Shown here one piece after another: positions 38,083-47,694 of a stretch of DNA of 64,000 nucleotides (positions are counted from its first letter, which is position 1; every line of letters begins with the position of its first letter). Location of the stretch: positions 1 through 64,000 of the forward strand of contig JAPWKH010000022.1 in assembly GCA_028283605.1 (NCBI GenBank), given 5' to 3'. The DNA is from Arachidicoccus sp. Lineage in GTDB: Bacteria; Bacteroidota; Bacteroidia; Chitinophagales; Chitinophagaceae. The position numbers and the translations under genes are program-made. A model generated the notes under the pieces. That model had not been told where the DNA came from, ran no database searches, and saw only the letters and a list, made by a program, of their open reading frames with translations.

Positions 38083-40659
38083 TTAAAAACTAATTACAGC
38101 CAAGACCCGAATACCGTTCTTCGCAATTTCAGGATTTTTTAAATAAGTAAACCTGTGTATATAATCTACTCTAAATATTTTGAAAATGTTCATCACGCCA
38201 AAGCCTCCTTCAAAATAAGGCGTTTTGCCTAAAGCAAATGTACTTTGCAGACCATCTGTAGTAGGGAACGACATTTGATTCGTATTAATTGCAGGATTAT
38301 TTTCATCACGCAATCCGCCGTACAAAACTTTACCTTCTATTACCTCACGCCACTTCAATTTTTTTAGGAATGGAATTCTGTTAAACAAAAATCCATTCAA
38401 ATAATAATCGCCCATCAGGCTTACATAATGGTCACTCGTAAATTCCAGAAAGTTCATTAGGTTGTATGATTCTAATTGATAAGCGTAAGTCTGATTGGCA
38501 TGCGGCAATTGCAATAACGGATAAGGTAATTTTCCTTTTATATAACCGCCTTCCAGTGTCATATCTGCATAGCCAAATTGCGAAAGATAAAACCTTTTGA
38601 AAATATTGCCTATAATATTTTGATAACTGTATTGGCCACCCAATAAGCCTTTAAACCCGGCGATGTATTGTAATTGAAATACAGGATATTTACTGATTAA
38701 TGGTAGGCGGTATATTTTCCCTTGATAAAATACTTCGTGTGGTGCATAGCGCAATGTAAGCTCGACCGCGCTCGAAGTTACACTTTGTTGATCCAAAGGC
38801 AAAACAGGCTGATTAGGATAATTAAATGCCAAAGTCCCTGCCGGAAATTGTTTCCAGTAAGTATAATTTAAATCCCACGAAAAGTGGTTTTGAAATTCTT
38901 TTACATAGTCTAATTTAAAAATATTATTATACAACCATTTATCATTGTTGCCTCGCTTGAACGATAATAAGAAATTGTCTTCCTGCACAAATTGCAATTG
39001 CTGGCCGGGAATCTGTGTTTCTTTCTGATAGCTTACACGTACATAGTTTTGCGGAAATTGGTAAATTGATTTATCATTGATGGAATATGTAGCGCTTCCG
39101 AAATATTTCCAACGTTTATCTTTAAATCCATAAGCGCCGTATCCTTCGAAATAATAACGCTTGCTCAGCCGCGGCGTAGTTCTTCCTCCGAATCTTAAAC
39201 GAAAACCTTCAACCGGATTAAAACTATAGAAAGCATTTGCCGGGCCAATTTCCGCCGGGCCGGCTTGCTTGTATCCTGCAAGAAAAAAAGTGATCCAGTC
39301 CATTGTACGCTTGAAGGATTTCATGTGCGTAAGGCTGTCAATATTTTGATAAGTTTTGGATTCCGCAGCCGTTAAGGTATCAAAACGATTTTGCTCCCAA
39401 AATTCCGCATTTTGATTAGCAGCGGAGTCTTGCACTATTTCGCTTGGCCCTTTAAAAATACTGGAAGGTATTTTCTTATTTATTTCAAAATTTTTGTACA
39501 TCACAACACGTTCTCCATACAAGCCCATTCCTTTTTTGAATATACCGAAATCGCCCACTAAATCGCTTCTGGTAAGAAGATATTTTCCATCGTTGCGCCG
39601 TGTAAAATCCAGTTGAATATTGATGCCGCGCAGGAAGTTGAAATTAATTCCGTTAGGCGAATACATTTTTATATGCTGCACGGCATAATGCCCGTCAAGC
39701 GTTATGTACATTGTACCGCGAAACAGCATGCCTTGCGGATTTCTCGGCTGAAAGGACATTTGTACCTGTTTTATCCCGTCAATCACCACTGTATCGCCAA
39801 GAAAAAACATATAGAAAGCCGGCGCTGAGTTTGCAATAGGACTTAAAAACTGATTGGTAAACAGGAGAATGTTGTTGTCATAAATATTTATATCGGCATA
39901 TAATTTATCAAGCCATCCGGTAATGCCTTTTGAATCGATAAATTCCCCAAAGTCTACTGCATTTTGTCCGGTAATTATTTTTTTGGTATTTGTTGGATCT
40001 TTCTCATAATAATTCTGTGAGCTTACTTCATGCAAATATACCGGCACAAGGCTTTTACCAGGAACCATTGTTGTGTCCTGGTTTTCGAGCAAAAATTTAT
40101 ATTTCTGCATGAATTTGGAATCCTTTATTTTATCCGAGAAGTTGCTGATGGACATTACCATTTTTTCGTATTCGCTGTACTGCGCATAATCATAAGATTG
40201 CATTTTGTTTTCATCGCGGTGCTCTATTACCTTACGGATCAATTCTACGGCCGGATTGTCTTTGTTCCTGTATTTCTTTTTTTTGTCTCCCACCGTTACG
40301 TCTTTCAAAGAACTTCCGCCACCGGCTATTAAGGACATATTTACAACCTGTTGAGATACGCTGAAATCGATATTAACAGAAGATATTTTATAGCCTACAA
40401 AAGAAAATTGCAAATGTGTATCCTTTGCAAATTCTGATGATGCAATGAGTGCATAATGCCCTCCGGAATCTGTAAGTACACCGGAAGACCCTTTAAAAAA
40501 AACACTTACGTTTGATATAGGTGCGTGTGTCAATGAATCAATCACTTGACCTCTTATTATGACGGAACGCGATTGCGCTTTCGCCATAGAAATAATGGAA
40601 AATATGACTGTAAGGATTAATAAGTATTTTGATATAAATACGCGTGAATAAAAATTCAT
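38083..40659 (-). CDS. DUF5686 outer-membrane protein with CarboxypepD_reg domain
   Basis: This is an 858-residue exported protein. A signal peptide is followed by a CarboxypepD_reg-like domain (IRGQVIDSLTHAPISNVSVF, residues ~30-115), then a DUF5686 region (YNEKNPAVELIRK-type segment, here NKDNPAVELIRKVIEHRDEN). The C-terminal ~350 residues are a β-barrel with alternating aromatic strands, ending in Phe (IRVLAVISF). The family occurs throughout Bacteroidota and is of unknown function. Its position inside a lipid cluster, between the GtrA and phosphatidyltransferase genes, is of interest. Confidence 0.82.
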   Translation of the reverse strand: MNFYSRVFISKYLLILTVIFSIISMAKAQSRSVIIRGQVIDSLTHAPISNVSVFFKGSSGVLTDSGGHYALIASSEFAKDTHLQFSFVGYKISSVNIDFSVSQQVVNMSLIAGGGSSLKDVTVGDKKKKYRNKDNPAVELIRKVIEHRDENKMQSYDYAQYSEYEKMVMSISNFSDKIKDSKFMQKYKFLLENQDTTMVPGKSLVPVYLHEVSSQNYYEKDPTNTKKIITGQNAVDFGEFIDSKGITGWLDKLYADINIYDNNILLFTNQFLSPIANSAPAFYMFFLGDTVVIDGIKQVQMSFQPRNPQGMLFRGTMYITLDGHYAVQHIKMYSPNGINFNFLRGINIQLDFTRRNDGKYLLTRSDLVGDFGIFKKGMGLYGERVVMYKNFEINKKIPSSIFKGPSEIVQDSAANQNAEFWEQNRFDTLTAAESKTYQNIDSLTHMKSFKRTMDWITFFLAGYKQAGPAEIGPANAFYSFNPVEGFRLRFGGRTTPRLSKRYYFEGYGAYGFKDKRWKYFGSATYSINDKSIYQFPQNYVRVSYQKETQIPGQQLQFVQEDNFLLSFKRGNNDKWLYNNIFKLDYVKEFQNHFSWDLNYTYWKQFPAGTLAFNYPNQPVLPLDQQSVTSSAVELTLRYAPHEVFYQGKIYRLPLISKYPVFQLQYIAGFKGLLGGQYSYQNIIGNIFKRFYLSQFGYADMTLEGGYIKGKLPYPLLQLPHANQTYAYQLESYNLMNFLEFTSDHYVSLMGDYYLNGFLFNRIPFLKKLKWREVIEGKVLYGGLRDENNPAINTNQMSFPTTDGLQSTFALGKTPYFEGGFGVMNIFKIFRVDYIHRFTYLKNPEIAKNGIRVLAVISF

Positions 40660-40674
40660 GTAAATCTCCCTTTC

Positions 40675-41064
40675 TTATTTAAAAACAAACCAACGTTGCA
40701 ATACATAATTGTAAAATATACCAACAAATAATGAAACTATGACTCTTGATATGAAATAATGTAAATCGGGAAATGAGTGCAACATTACTTTATAACCGAC
40801 TGCATTGAGAAAAAAATTACCTGCCCAAACCAGAAAATATTTTAAAGCCCGCTGCCACACTTTATCCCCCTCCTTATGAAAAACCCATTTGAGATTGATA
40901 ATAAAGTTAATAATTCCTCCGGCAACCAGCCCTATAACGCCGGCTGTAAATTTCGGCACATTAAAAAACTCCACTAGTAAAGTGAGTAAGACAAAATCTA
41001 CAATTGAAGACCCCATTGAAGAAGCCTGTGCTTTAAGGAATATTTGCCATTTTTTTATAACCAC
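40675..41064 (-). CDS. GtrA-family membrane protein
   Basis: This is a 129-residue protein with four transmembrane helices in the pattern of GtrA (VDFVLLTLLVEF, GVIGLVAGGIINFIINLKWVF, FLVWAGNFFLNAVGYKVM, FLFVGIFYNYVLQRWFVF-type end). GtrA proteins are proposed flippases for lipid-linked sugars or head groups. It overlaps the PgpA-type gene by 10 bp, so the two are co-translated. In this context it could move a lipid-linked intermediate across the inner membrane (inference). Confidence 0.82.
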   Translation of the reverse strand: MVIKKWQIFLKAQASSMGSSIVDFVLLTLLVEFFNVPKFTAGVIGLVAGGIINFIINLKWVFHKEGDKVWQRALKYFLVWAGNFFLNAVGYKVMLHSFPDLHYFISRVIVSLFVGIFYNYVLQRWFVFK

Positions 41065-41519
41065 CGAAACTGGAGTATTATATGTAAAATAATATTTGCA
41101 TATATGCCGGCTAACACATCATCCAGCATTACACCCCAACCGCCGTGAAATTTTTCCATCTTTCTGATAAAGAATGGTTTGCCTATATCAAATATTCTGA
41201 ACAAAATCAATGCCGCTAATAACGTTTGCCATTTTACAGGAATGATAAACAGCGCGATCGACATTCCTAAAACCTCATCTAATACTACGCGATAACTGTC
41301 TTTGCCCCAATCTGCCTCTACTGCATTGCCACACCAGACTCCGATAATAAAAAGAACTATAATTATAATGCATTGCAATAAAATATTATTTTCGCCAAAG
41401 CCGGATTTTAAGATGGCCGCAATGTAATACCAAAGTAAAACAGTAATAATTGCCGCAACCGTTCCACCCCCCTTCCTGATAAATCCTATTCCAAAAAAGC
41501 TGGAAATAATTTTCGCCAT
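41055..41519 (-). CDS. PgpA-type lipid-phosphate phosphatase (candidate PI-phosphate phosphatase)
   Basis: This is a 154-residue integral membrane phosphatase of the phosphatidylglycerophosphatase A family. The start at MAKIISSFFGIGFIRKGGGT fits the family N-terminus (a longer frame to 41573 is less likely). The conserved ends VLDEVLGMSIALF and GVMLDDVLAGIYANI carry the acidic catalytic residues. Next to inositol-phosphate synthase, it most likely removes the 3-phosphate from PI-phosphate to give PI, rather than acting on PG-phosphate; both are possible. Confidence 0.82.
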   Translation of the reverse strand: MAKIISSFFGIGFIRKGGGTVAAIITVLLWYYIAAILKSGFGENNILLQCIIIIVLFIIGVWCGNAVEADWGKDSYRVVLDEVLGMSIALFIIPVKWQTLLAALILFRIFDIGKPFFIRKMEKFHGGWGVMLDDVLAGIYANIILHIILQFRWL

Positions 41520-41607
41520 ATTTAATAAAAATAAAAACGGAAGACCTAATACAAGAGAACCATGAATGTTCAATTTATATCTGCAATCTTCCGTTTTCTA
41601 ACAATGA

Positions 41608-42918
41608 TTACGCTTCTTCGTAATAATCCAATCCGAGGTGAGTGATTAATTCTTCACCCATCAGATAGCGCAAAGTATTTTGCAACTTTATCAATTGTTT
41701 AAATATATCGTTTTCTGCCGGAAGTCCGGGTTTTGTTTGCGGAGATTTTAAATAAAATGATAACCATTCCTGAATACCGCTCATACCGGCGCGCTTTGCC
41801 AAATCAACAAACAATGCCAGATCCAATGCTACCGGAGCAGCTAAGATAGAATCGCGGCAAAGGAAATTGATTTTTATCTGCATTGGGTACCCAAGCCAAC
41901 CGAAGATATCGATATTATCCCAACTTTCTTTATTATCGCCACGAGGAGGGTAATAATTGATACGGATTTTATGATACAGATCGCCGTACAAATCGGGATG
42001 TAAATCGGGGCGTAAAATATCTTCTAACACACCGAGTTTGGATACTTCTTTTGTTTTAAAATTTTCCGGGCGGTCAAGTACATAACCGTCACGGTTTCCC
42101 AGAATATTTGTTGAAAACCATCCACTGATACCGAGTGAACGCGCTTCAAGGCCGGGAGCCAGAATAGTCTTCATTAAAGTTTGGCCGGTTTTGAAATCTT
42201 TACCGCCAATAGGTGTTTTCGTTTTCTTTGCCAACTCTACCAAAGCAGGAATATCTACTGTTAAATTCGGAGCGCCGTTTACGAAAGGCACTCCTAATTT
42301 AATAGCCGCATAGGCGTACACCATGCTTGGTGCAATAAGTTCGTTATCATTTTTCAATGCGGCTTCAAATGCTTCTACGCTCTGATGAATGTCTGAAGCT
42401 TCGTAATATTTTTCAGTAGAACCACACCAAATAACTACAACACGATTAAGGTTATTTTTAGTCTTAAAATCTTCAATATCTTTTGCCACGGCTTCTGCCA
42501 ATTCCCAGCGTGTGCCTTTTTTCACATTTGGGCCGTCAAGATTTTGAACATAGCTTTTATCGAAAACGGCTTCCATTGGTTTAATGGCTTCCAGTTCAGG
42601 TTTCAATTGATCAAGCAATTGCTGATCCAATACTTTTGCATGGCTCGCTGCCTGATAAACATTGTCTTCATACAAATCCCATCCGCCGAATACGATGTCT
42701 TCTAACTTAGCTAATGGTACGAAGTCTTTTATTTTAGGATAATTATTATCTGTTCTTTTGCCGAGACGTATGTGTCCTGTTTGTGTTAATGAACCGATAG
42801 GTTTTGCCAATCCTTTGGCAGATGCAAACACGCCGGCAATCAATGTTGTCGCTACCGCACCTAAACCCGGAATTAAAATTCCCAATTTGCCTTCCGCAGG
42901 CTGTACTTGTTGCTTCAT
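41608..42918 (-). CDS. Inositol-3-phosphate synthase (MIPS)
   Basis: This is a 436-residue NAD-dependent isomerase that converts glucose 6-phosphate to inositol phosphate. The NAD-binding motif LIPGLGAVATTLIAGV is at the N-terminus. The conserved NGAPNLTVDIPAL, GGKDFKTGQTLMK and LGNRDGYVLD segments and the substrate loop PLxFxCRDSILAAPVALDL-like (INFLCRDSILAAPVALDL) are present. The start MKQQVQPAEG at 42918 is preferred to 42945. It is the first gene of the inositol part, behind a strong promoter with an internal palindrome. Confidence 0.93.
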   Translation of the reverse strand: MKQQVQPAEGKLGILIPGLGAVATTLIAGVFASAKGLAKPIGSLTQTGHIRLGKRTDNNYPKIKDFVPLAKLEDIVFGGWDLYEDNVYQAASHAKVLDQQLLDQLKPELEAIKPMEAVFDKSYVQNLDGPNVKKGTRWELAEAVAKDIEDFKTKNNLNRVVVIWCGSTEKYYEASDIHQSVEAFEAALKNDNELIAPSMVYAYAAIKLGVPFVNGAPNLTVDIPALVELAKKTKTPIGGKDFKTGQTLMKTILAPGLEARSLGISGWFSTNILGNRDGYVLDRPENFKTKEVSKLGVLEDILRPDLHPDLYGDLYHKIRINYYPPRGDNKESWDNIDIFGWLGYPMQIKINFLCRDSILAAPVALDLALFVDLAKRAGMSGIQEWLSFYLKSPQTKPGLPAENDIFKQLIKLQNTLRYLMGEELITHLGLDYYEEA

Positions 42919-42979
42919 TCGTTTTTTAATTTTAATTTTATACAAAAACTTTTAGGTTAACCGCCTTTCATTCGGATTG

Positions 42980-43009
42980 CAAAGTTAAACAGTTGTTTAA
43001 CTTAAACAA
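42980..43009 (-). promoter_or_regulatory. Promoter and perfect 22-bp palindromic operator of the inositol-lipid genes
   Basis: On the minus strand there is a full consensus promoter: TTG (43009-43007), 19 bp, TAACTTTG (42987-42980). Inside the spacer and running over the -7 box is a perfect palindrome: AAGTTAAACA (42982-42991), GT, then TGTTTAACTT (42994-43003). A dimeric repressor bound here would block RNA polymerase. The size and symmetry suit a TetR-type regulator, but none is encoded in the window. The mRNA leader would be about 55 nt. Confidence 0.75.
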
Positions 43010-43058
43010 GCGCTAAACCCTTATTTTTTATTTATTACGATATTTTTACAATTTGCTT

Positions 43059-44036
43059 TTAAATCCATCTTTCGGTTTTCAACCATTCGATTGTTTGTTT
43101 TAAGCCTTTTTTTAAATCGAATTTTGGATAATAATCCAATTCATTTTCTGCCTTTTTAAGGCTTACACCCCAACCGGATGTAAGTTCCAGTAATTTGTTT
43201 TTGTTTAAAATAGAATTTCGGTGAGGAAACATTTTTTCCATGCCGGTAACGGCTGTTTTTACTAAGCCTGCAGGTATATGCAGCTTGATGGTTTTTGTGT
43301 TCAGTGTTTCTTTTACAATATCGGCAAATGCATACCGGTTGTAATTTATTCCATCGCTGAGTATGTAGGCTTCGTGGTTTTTACTGCTTTCTAAGGACAA
43401 AAGAATGGCGTCGCATAAATCATACACATGAATGAAACTCAGTTCCTGCGGGGCCTTTCCGATGTATAGTTCCCAGCCTTTTTTTATCATTTTAATAAGC
43501 ATGAGCAAATCTTTTTCTCTTGGTCCGTACACTGCTGTAGGCCTTAAAGAAATAAGCGGAAGAGATTCTATTTTGGATAATTCTTCCTCGCCTGCAAGTT
43601 TACTTTGGCCATAATAAGTTATAGGATGAGGATGGGTTTCTTCTGTTATTACATTTTTATTGAACGTAGGTCCCATAGCGGCGAGGCTGCTTACAAAAAC
43701 AAATTTCTTTAATTCTTTATTTGCAAGTAAAGCGGCATTGGCAAGATCGAGAGAAAGCCGAGCATTAATTTTATAATAATCATTTTCAGTCCTGGCTTTT
43801 GTAATGCCTGCCACATGTGCAATATGTGTAATGCCTGTATCCGATAACAGTTGAACTAATTTTTCCTGATTAAAATAATCGGGATACACTAATGTGGCTT
43901 TTGTATTTTTCAACGCAGACAAATCGCTGTTTTTACGAACTGCTGCAAATACATCATATCCTTTTTCTGTGGCGCGTTCTACAAGATTGGAGCCTACAAA
44001 ACCATTGGCGCCTGTAATTAATAATCTCTTGCTCAT
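43059..44036 (-). CDS. NAD-dependent epimerase/dehydratase (candidate ceramide reductase, CerR-like)
   Basis: This is a 325-residue extended short-chain dehydrogenase with a Rossmann motif (LLITGANGFVGSNLVERA) and a YxxxK catalytic pair (ITYYGQSKLAGEE). The same family supplies the reductase that makes ceramide in Caulobacter (CerR), where it is encoded near SPT and an acyltransferase. Here it overlaps the acyltransferase by 4 bp and lies near SPT, so the same role is likely. A generic sugar-nucleotide epimerase is the alternative. Confidence 0.72.
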   Translation of the reverse strand: MSKRLLITGANGFVGSNLVERATEKGYDVFAAVRKNSDLSALKNTKATLVYPDYFNQEKLVQLLSDTGITHIAHVAGITKARTENDYYKINARLSLDLANAALLANKELKKFVFVSSLAAMGPTFNKNVITEETHPHPITYYGQSKLAGEEELSKIESLPLISLRPTAVYGPREKDLLMLIKMIKKGWELYIGKAPQELSFIHVYDLCDAILLSLESSKNHEAYILSDGINYNRYAFADIVKETLNTKTIKLHIPAGLVKTAVTGMEKMFPHRNSILNKNKLLELTSGWGVSLKKAENELDYYPKFDLKKGLKQTIEWLKTERWI

Positions 44037-45163
44037 ATTTGTTTTTCGAAGATTCTGTAGCGTTTATATATTTTGCCGTTTATATCTTCGATTGCTTTTC
44101 GCATCATTAAATTATCTTCTAAAATCCAGGAAGCCTCCACTTCATTAATTTTTTTATTCTTTTTTACATTGTCTATAATGGTAGAATAAAAATTCATTTC
44201 AATACCTGCTTTGCGGTAACCTTCGATTACACCAAGCAACAAAATTCGTAATGATTTTACTTTCTTCTTGCCGGTCAATAATTTGAAAATACCTGTAGGC
44301 AATAATCTGCCGCGCTTTACTTTGATAAGTGCTTCATTGATATTCGGCAATGCGAGAGCAAAGCCTATAATTTTGCCTTCGTGCTCGGCTACAATACAGA
44401 ATTCCGGATCGAGAATCAGTTTCATGTCTTTGGCTGCATAATTAAATTCCGCATCCGTCATAGGCGTAAAACCAAGATTCTTATCCCAGGCGGAATTATA
44501 TACTTCTTTTATTTTTTTTGCTTCGTTCTTAAAATCTTTAAGATTGATTTTCCGGATAACAATGTTTCTGTCTTGCAACCGTTTTTGCATCAGATCGTGC
44601 AGGCGGCGCATGCGAGTATCGTTGTAGGTAGATATTAAATACTGATAAGCAAGAATATCGGTTTGTTTTGCAAAGCCGTTTGTTTCTATCAATTGGTAAT
44701 AATAAGGCGGATTGTAAGGCATCATTACTTTCGGTGGTTCGTTAAAACCTTCCACAAGTAAAGCGCACACTTCGTTTGTTGATGGACTTACAGGCCCAAT
44801 GATTTTGCCAGTAACGCCTTGTTCTCTCAGCCATTTTTCCGCTGTATCGAAAAGAAGCTTTGCAGTTTCCTCATCGTTGATGCATTCGAAAAATCCAAAG
44901 AAGCCATCGTTTTTTCCTGTAAAGCTTACATAATTCTTATTCGTAATGGCAGCAATTCTTCCTACGATTTTATCATTATCAAAGGCTAAGAACTTTTGCA
45001 CCACGCCGTTTTCATGAAACGGATGTTTCCCCGGCGTTAATAAATCTTTCTGCGCTATAAACAATTCCGGAACATAGTTGGGATCGTTCTTATATAATTC
45101 GTGAGGAAAATCTACAAACAGTTTTAATTGTTTGGTAGTATTTGCAGGTACAATTTGCTTCAT
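44033..45163 (-). CDS. GNAT-superfamily N-acyltransferase (candidate bacterial ceramide synthase)
   Basis: This is a 376-residue protein with a YghO-like N-terminus (FPHELYKNDPNYVPELFIAQ) and a C-terminal GNAT-like fold (LDPEFCIVAEHEGKIIGFAL). In Caulobacter a member of this family is the N-acyltransferase that forms ceramide from long-chain base and acyl donor. The gene is translationally coupled (4-bp overlap) to a CerR-like reductase and lies 1 kb from SPT. The assignment rests on family resemblance and this context. Confidence 0.7.
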   Translation of the reverse strand: MKQIVPANTTKQLKLFVDFPHELYKNDPNYVPELFIAQKDLLTPGKHPFHENGVVQKFLAFDNDKIVGRIAAITNKNYVSFTGKNDGFFGFFECINDEETAKLLFDTAEKWLREQGVTGKIIGPVSPSTNEVCALLVEGFNEPPKVMMPYNPPYYYQLIETNGFAKQTDILAYQYLISTYNDTRMRRLHDLMQKRLQDRNIVIRKINLKDFKNEAKKIKEVYNSAWDKNLGFTPMTDAEFNYAAKDMKLILDPEFCIVAEHEGKIIGFALALPNINEALIKVKRGRLLPTGIFKLLTGKKKVKSLRILLLGVIEGYRKAGIEMNFYSTIIDNVKKNKKINEVEASWILEDNLMMRKAIEDINGKIYKRYRIFEKQI

Positions 45164-45181
45164 CTAAAAAATTTTATCGCC

Positions 45182-45221
45182 AAAAAAAAGAAGCCAACGG
45201 AAGTCTTTATTTCGCTGGCTT
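45182..45221 (-). terminator. Terminator of the YigZ gene
   Basis: On the minus strand AAGCCAGCG (45221-45213) pairs with CGTTGGCTT (45199-45191), with one G-T wobble, followed by a run of eight T (45189-45182) after one C. It separates the YigZ gene from the acyltransferase gene. Confidence 0.75.
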
Positions 45222-45341
45222 GCGCAAGTTATTAATTTTTTCGATGCGTTATAGGAAAATTTAAGTTTCAATAGGCAATGCAGGTTTTATCATATAACGT
45301 AGACCTCATTGAAATTAAAGGACTAAACATAAAATCTATTT

Positions 45342-45947
45342 TTAAATAATTTTCGAAAACTCAACGCCATTCATTTCTTCAAATGCAAGTTGGATTTCGT
45401 CCATGTTATTCTTTGGAATATCTGCCGTGATGGTGCAAAACAACTGCATATTCTGTTCCACAATTTCTGCATTTGCTCTTTTTAACCGGCGTTGTATTTC
45501 ATTCATTTGTGTATAATCAAAATTTATTTTGCAACGAATCAATACAGGCTTTTGAACAATCGGCGTAAGTTGCAAAGCCAATGCCGATGAGGTTTTATAA
45601 GCATTTATCAAACCCGGTACGCCAAGTAATGTTCCCCCAAAATAACGTACTACAATAATTGCAGCATTGGTAACACTTTTACTGTCTAATTGTCCCAAAA
45701 TAGGTTTGCCCGCACTTCCTGAAGGTTCGCCATCGTCATTGCAACGAAAATTATTTCCGTCAGTTCCTAAACGGTATGCAAAACAAAAATGAATAGCTTT
45801 GGGATGTTCCTGTTTTAACTTTGCAACGCGATTTTTTACATCTTTTGGGTCGGAAACAGGAAAAGCGTAAGCCAAAAATTTGCTTCCTCTGTCTTTAAAT
45901 TCTGCCACAACTTCCTGATGGATTGTTTTATAAAAATCTGTTTGCAT
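45342..45947 (-). CDS. YigZ/IMPACT-family protein
   Basis: This is a 201-residue protein of the UPF0029/Impact family. The N-terminal domain has EFKDRGSKFLAYAFPV and HFCFAYRLG, then NDDGEPSGSAGKPIL and VVRYFGGTLLGVPGLI, the family signature. The C-terminal ~60 residues form the usual ferredoxin-like EF-G-type domain. Bacterial YigZ may bind nucleic acid, but its function is not established. It sits between SPT and the acyltransferase with terminators on both sides, so it is likely an independent gene. Confidence 0.9.
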   Translation of the reverse strand: MQTDFYKTIHQEVVAEFKDRGSKFLAYAFPVSDPKDVKNRVAKLKQEHPKAIHFCFAYRLGTDGNNFRCNDDGEPSGSAGKPILGQLDSKSVTNAAIIVVRYFGGTLLGVPGLINAYKTSSALALQLTPIVQKPVLIRCKINFDYTQMNEIQRRLKRANAEIVEQNMQLFCTITADIPKNNMDEIQLAFEEMNGVEFSKII

Positions 45948-46077
45948 ATTTACTTTGTATTTATTCCCTACTCATGCAAGTCTTAGCTTTAAAGTTGTGA
46001 GCAGCCGACCAGTGCAGGCATTTTACTTTTTTCTGATGCCATAGTTCGGCAATTCATTAAAGTGTTCGCTAAATATA

Positions 46078-46104
46078 AAAAGAAGCCGTCCTTTTTGGAC
46101 AGCC
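46078..46104 (-). terminator. Terminator of the SPT gene
   Basis: On the minus strand GCTGTCC (46103-46097), a five-A loop, then GGACGGC (46091-46085), and TTCTTTTT. It starts 40 bp after the stop codon at 46143. Confidence 0.75.
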
Positions 46105-46142
46105 TCATGAATTAAATATTACAAAATAAGATTTACCAAACA

Positions 46143-47384
<1,242 letters not shown>

Positions 47385-47586
47385 TTATGATGTTTAAAGT
47401 AAGAAAATGTTATATTTCTTATTGTTTTTAAACGAATAAAATTATGTGACAGTAAAAGTTTACCGGCATACATTTCTACATTAAACTTTAAATATGTTAT
47501 CATACATCTTAACACTGTACATAACGTATAACATGCGTAAGTTATTTTAATTTATAATACAAAAATAACATTCGCATAAAAAAATC

Positions 47587-47694
47587 ATGTCAGCATTATC
47601 TGCAAAGATAACGAATCCTTTAAATTCATTTACTGAAAAATTATTGCCTACCCAGAATACTCATTTAAGTCCAAAATGTTGCGGAGCAAATTAG
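47587..47694 (+). CDS. Small ORF, 35 residues, Cys-Cys C-terminus
   Basis: ATG at 47587 and TAG at 47692-47694 bound a 35-codon frame. Its product begins MSALSAKITNPLNSF and ends LSPKCCGAN, with the only two cysteines adjacent near the C-terminus. A leader-like amphipathic N-terminus and a short Cys-containing tail resemble a RiPP precursor, but no maturation enzyme is adjacent and no family was recognised. The stop overlaps the convergent LD-carboxypeptidase stop by 2 bp. The rest of the 318-bp gap 47373-47690 is AT-rich with no other feature. Confidence 0.35.
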   Translation: MSALSAKITNPLNSFTEKLLPTQNTHLSPKCCGAN

